Source: Tyzzerella sp. | GTDB lineage: Bacteria > Bacillota > Clostridia > Lachnospirales > Lachnospiraceae | Reading direction: 5' to 3' | Length of the DNA stretch: 34,551 nt | Assembly: GCA_017472665.1 (NCBI GenBank) | Contig: JAFUOS010000005.1 | Coordinates: 1 to 34,551 of the forward strand | Shown here: one piece after another, positions 32,886 to 34,551 of the stretch | Layout: every line of letters starts with the position of its first letter | Numbering within the stretch: position 1 is the stretch's first letter | Program-made: the position numbers and the translations under genes | Notes under the pieces: model-generated | Told to the model about the DNA's origin: nothing | Databases searched by the model: none | What the model saw: only the letters and a program-made list of their open reading frames with translations

Positions 32886-32913
32886 CTGTAAAATCAATAT
32901 GGAATAATCAAAG

Positions 32914-32944
32914 ATTCCCGCCTGTTTTCAAACCAGACGGGAAT
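32914..32944. terminator. bidirectional terminator between regulator and aldo/keto reductase
   Basis: ATTCCCGCCTG...CAGACGGGAAT with one mismatch, followed by TTTTC on the plus strand and preceded by AT-rich sequence that serves the minus strand. It separates two convergent genes. Confidence 0.75.
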
Positions 32945-32958
32945 TTTCTTTCATCATC

Positions 32959-33846
32959 CTACCAATTTTTATTTTCTTTCGTACAGTCATGTTGCTTTTT
33001 TCTCTCTTCCACCATCTTACCAAACCACTCAACCATATTCGGATCATAGTGTGAGAAGAAAGAACTTTGTTTCTTATCAAGCGCTGCAATCTTTTCCATA
33101 TCTTCATCAGATAGCACGAAATCAAACACATCAAAATTTTCTACCATTCTCTCATAATGTGTAGACTTTGGAATAATAACAATCCCTCTCTGCAAATGCC
33201 ATCTCAAAATTACCTGCGCAGCTGTTTTCCCATATTTCTCCCCAATTTCATTCAAAACAGGCTCTGCAAACATATCACCGCGTCCTTCGCCAAACGGTGC
33301 CCAAGCTTCTAACTGGATTCCGTATTTTTCATGCCACTTTTTTGACTCTTCCTGTTGATGATGCGGATGAATTTCAATCTGATTTACCATTGGTCTTATA
33401 CGCGCAAATGTGGCAATATCCACCATCCTGTCCGGATAAAAATTTGAAATACCAATTGCCCTAATTTTTCCGGCTTCATAATATTCTTCCAACGCCCTCC
33501 ATGCACCATAGTAATCCGCAAATGGCTGATGAAGAAGCATAAGATCAATATAATCCGTCTGCAATTTCCGCATCGACTCATCAATAGATGCCTTGCATGC
33601 TTCATAGCCATAATGTTCCACCCAAACTTTCGTAGTCAAGAAAATTTCTTCTCTCGGGATACCGCTTTTCTTAATGGCAGAACCAACTTCCTCCTCATTA
33701 AAATAGGATTGCGCCGTGTCAATCAGACGATAGCCTGCTTTTAAAGCATCAAGCACGCACCTTTCGCATTCATCTTTCGTCACTTGATAAACTCCATAAC
33801 CTAACTGCGGCATTTTTACACCATTACTCAGAACTTTATATTCCAT
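32959..33846 (-). CDS. aldo/keto reductase
   Basis: A 295-residue NADPH-dependent oxidoreductase with a TIM barrel. The catalytic tetrad is visible: Asp and Tyr in DTAQSYFNEEEVG, Lys in FLTTKVWVEHYG, His in DLMLLHQPF. Later motifs are IGISNFYPDR, PMVNQIEIHPHHQQEE and VIIPKSTHYERMVEN (cofactor phosphate site). The ATG at 33846 has AAGGAGG upstream. It faces a MerR regulator across a shared control region, so it is likely induced by a small reactive compound, perhaps an aldehyde or quinone. Substrate not determinable. Confidence 0.95.
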   Translation of the reverse strand: MEYKVLSNGVKMPQLGYGVYQVTKDECERCVLDALKAGYRLIDTAQSYFNEEEVGSAIKKSGIPREEIFLTTKVWVEHYGYEACKASIDESMRKLQTDYIDLMLLHQPFADYYGAWRALEEYYEAGKIRAIGISNFYPDRMVDIATFARIRPMVNQIEIHPHHQQEESKKWHEKYGIQLEAWAPFGEGRGDMFAEPVLNEIGEKYGKTAAQVILRWHLQRGIVIIPKSTHYERMVENFDVFDFVLSDEDMEKIAALDKKQSSFFSHYDPNMVEWFGKMVEERKKQHDCTKENKNW

Positions 33847-33890
33847 TTTCCAGCCTCCTTGCAAATGCATATTTCTTATGCTACACTCCT

Positions 33891-33921
33891 ATTGTAACAA
33901 TCGGTAGTAACTACCGGTCAA
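33891..33921 (-). promoter_or_regulatory. MerR-type promoter of the aldo/keto reductase
   Basis: TTGACC (33916-33921) and TACAAT (33891-33896) are separated by 19 bp, too long for normal use, and the spacer carries the palindrome CGGTAGT-A-ACTACCG (33902-33916). This is the hallmark of MerR-activated promoters, in which the regulator twists the DNA to realign the two boxes. Confidence 0.85.
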
Positions 33922-33944
33922 GCATTTTTTTGAGGAGAAAACAA

Positions 33945-34343
33945 ATGTATACGATGAAAGAGACCTGTGCAAAAACAAATTTGTCTTATGAGACATTGAA
34001 ATTCTATTGTAACCAAGGCTTGGTTCCAAATGTAAAACGTGATAAAAATAATCATCGCATCTTTGACGATAAGGATGTGGCTTGGATCCAAAGTCTTAAT
34101 TGTTTGAAAAATTGCGGTATGAGTATCTCTGAGATGAAAGAATATATTAGACTTTGTTTAATTGGAGAAGCTTCGATTCCTGAGAGGAAAGTGATTCTCG
34201 ATATGAAGAGGGAGGCTCTGGTAGAACAAATGGAACAAATACAGGAGTGTATTGACTATATTGATTGGAAACAGGGGTTTTATGATGATGTTTTGTCCGG
34301 GAAGACGAAGTATTTTAGTAATCTTATTAATATAGAAGGTTAG
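33945..34343 (+). CDS. MerR-family transcriptional regulator
   Basis: A 132-residue MerR protein. The N-terminal winged helix reads MYTMKETCAKTNLSYETLKF then NHRIFDDKDVAWIQSLNCLK, and the long dimerisation helix is KREALVEQMEQIQECIDYID, followed by a short effector tail. The ATG at 33945 has GAGGAG 7 bp upstream. Cys in NLSYETLKFYCNQGL and CLKNCGMS could sense thiol stress, but no clear metal site is present. It is divergent from the aldo/keto reductase and probably activates it. Confidence 0.93.
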   Translation: MYTMKETCAKTNLSYETLKFYCNQGLVPNVKRDKNNHRIFDDKDVAWIQSLNCLKNCGMSISEMKEYIRLCLIGEASIPERKVILDMKREALVEQMEQIQECIDYIDWKQGFYDDVLSGKTKYFSNLINIEG

Positions 34344-34469
34344 ATATGCTGGTTCCTTGACTGCTCTGTGACTTTGGATTTGTTGAGTTCATAGACGGAC
34401 GAAGAAATAAATATTTATTTGTTCTGTTCGTATATGAATTCTACATCTAACAGTTGTTTCCTCATTTCT

Positions 34470-34504
34470 CTTACCATGAATTTTATAAAAGCTCTCATGG
34501 TAAG
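34470..34504. repeat. inverted repeat near the right edge
   Basis: CTTACCATGA...TCATGGTAAG, perfect 10-bp arms separated by 15 bp, in the gene-free 208 bp at the right edge. No T-run follows on either strand. It could be an operator or a weak terminator for a gene outside the window. Confidence 0.45.
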
Positions 34505-34551
34505 AAAATTTACCTGAAATAGGTTATTTATTCTACCCATAGGTTAGTGAA

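Overview
The window is a low-GC chromosomal segment, almost entirely coded on the minus strand. Gene order, ribosome-binding sites (AGGAGG) and protein families point to an anaerobic gut Clostridia of the family Lachnospiraceae (DUF3793 and DUF2325 proteins, FeoB-associated Cys-rich protein, ECF transporter with its own energising subunits, SleB-type hydrolase). I cannot fix the genus.

Layout. 1-1670: the end of what looks like an integrative element (partial parB, parA, a terminator and two pairs of helically phased direct repeats) abutting the 3' end of lysS. 1671-8690: a housekeeping block made of greA-lysS with a clear promoter, and a tightly packed patatin/argF-birA-small ORF-coaX-dusB operon. 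Patatin and argF share one uninterrupted reading frame. 8769-16272: NfeD plus SPFH membrane proteins, a secreted SleB-type hydrolase behind a WalR/PhoB-like direct-repeat promoter, a SpoU-family RNA methyltransferase, a two-component system, and metK under a SAM-I riboswitch. 16313-17080: a small graveyard with a decayed MacB-like ABC transporter and a decayed DUF4143 ATPase.

17090-23708 is the most interesting region. A promoter and an adenosylcobalamin-type riboswitch, followed by two successive terminators, lead into a chain of overlapping genes: a small HNH-repeat-like protein, EcfT, a double-ATPase EcfA, an ECF S component, a surface protein with an SPKTG tail, and a 618-residue membrane-anchored protein that combines an alpha/alpha-barrel-like repeat domain with a transcobalamin-type C-terminal domain (DUF4430). 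I read it as a corrinoid uptake system in which surface proteins shaped like human intrinsic factor/transcobalamin feed an ECF importer.

23731-28004: an Rpn/PD-(D/E)XK nuclease, an array of three evenly spaced DnaA-box matches, and a MacB-like ABC transporter just behind the feo terminator. 28021-32885: an iron regulon (DUF2325, DUF3793, flavodoxin, an unannotated 36-residue membrane peptide, FeoA, FeoB, FeoB-associated Cys-rich protein) with TTAGT...ACTAA palindromes at its promoters and a DtxR-type regulator coded divergently. 32959-34343: an aldo/keto reductase and a divergent MerR regulator sharing a textbook 19-bp-spacer MerR promoter. No rRNA, tRNA or CRISPR array was seen.
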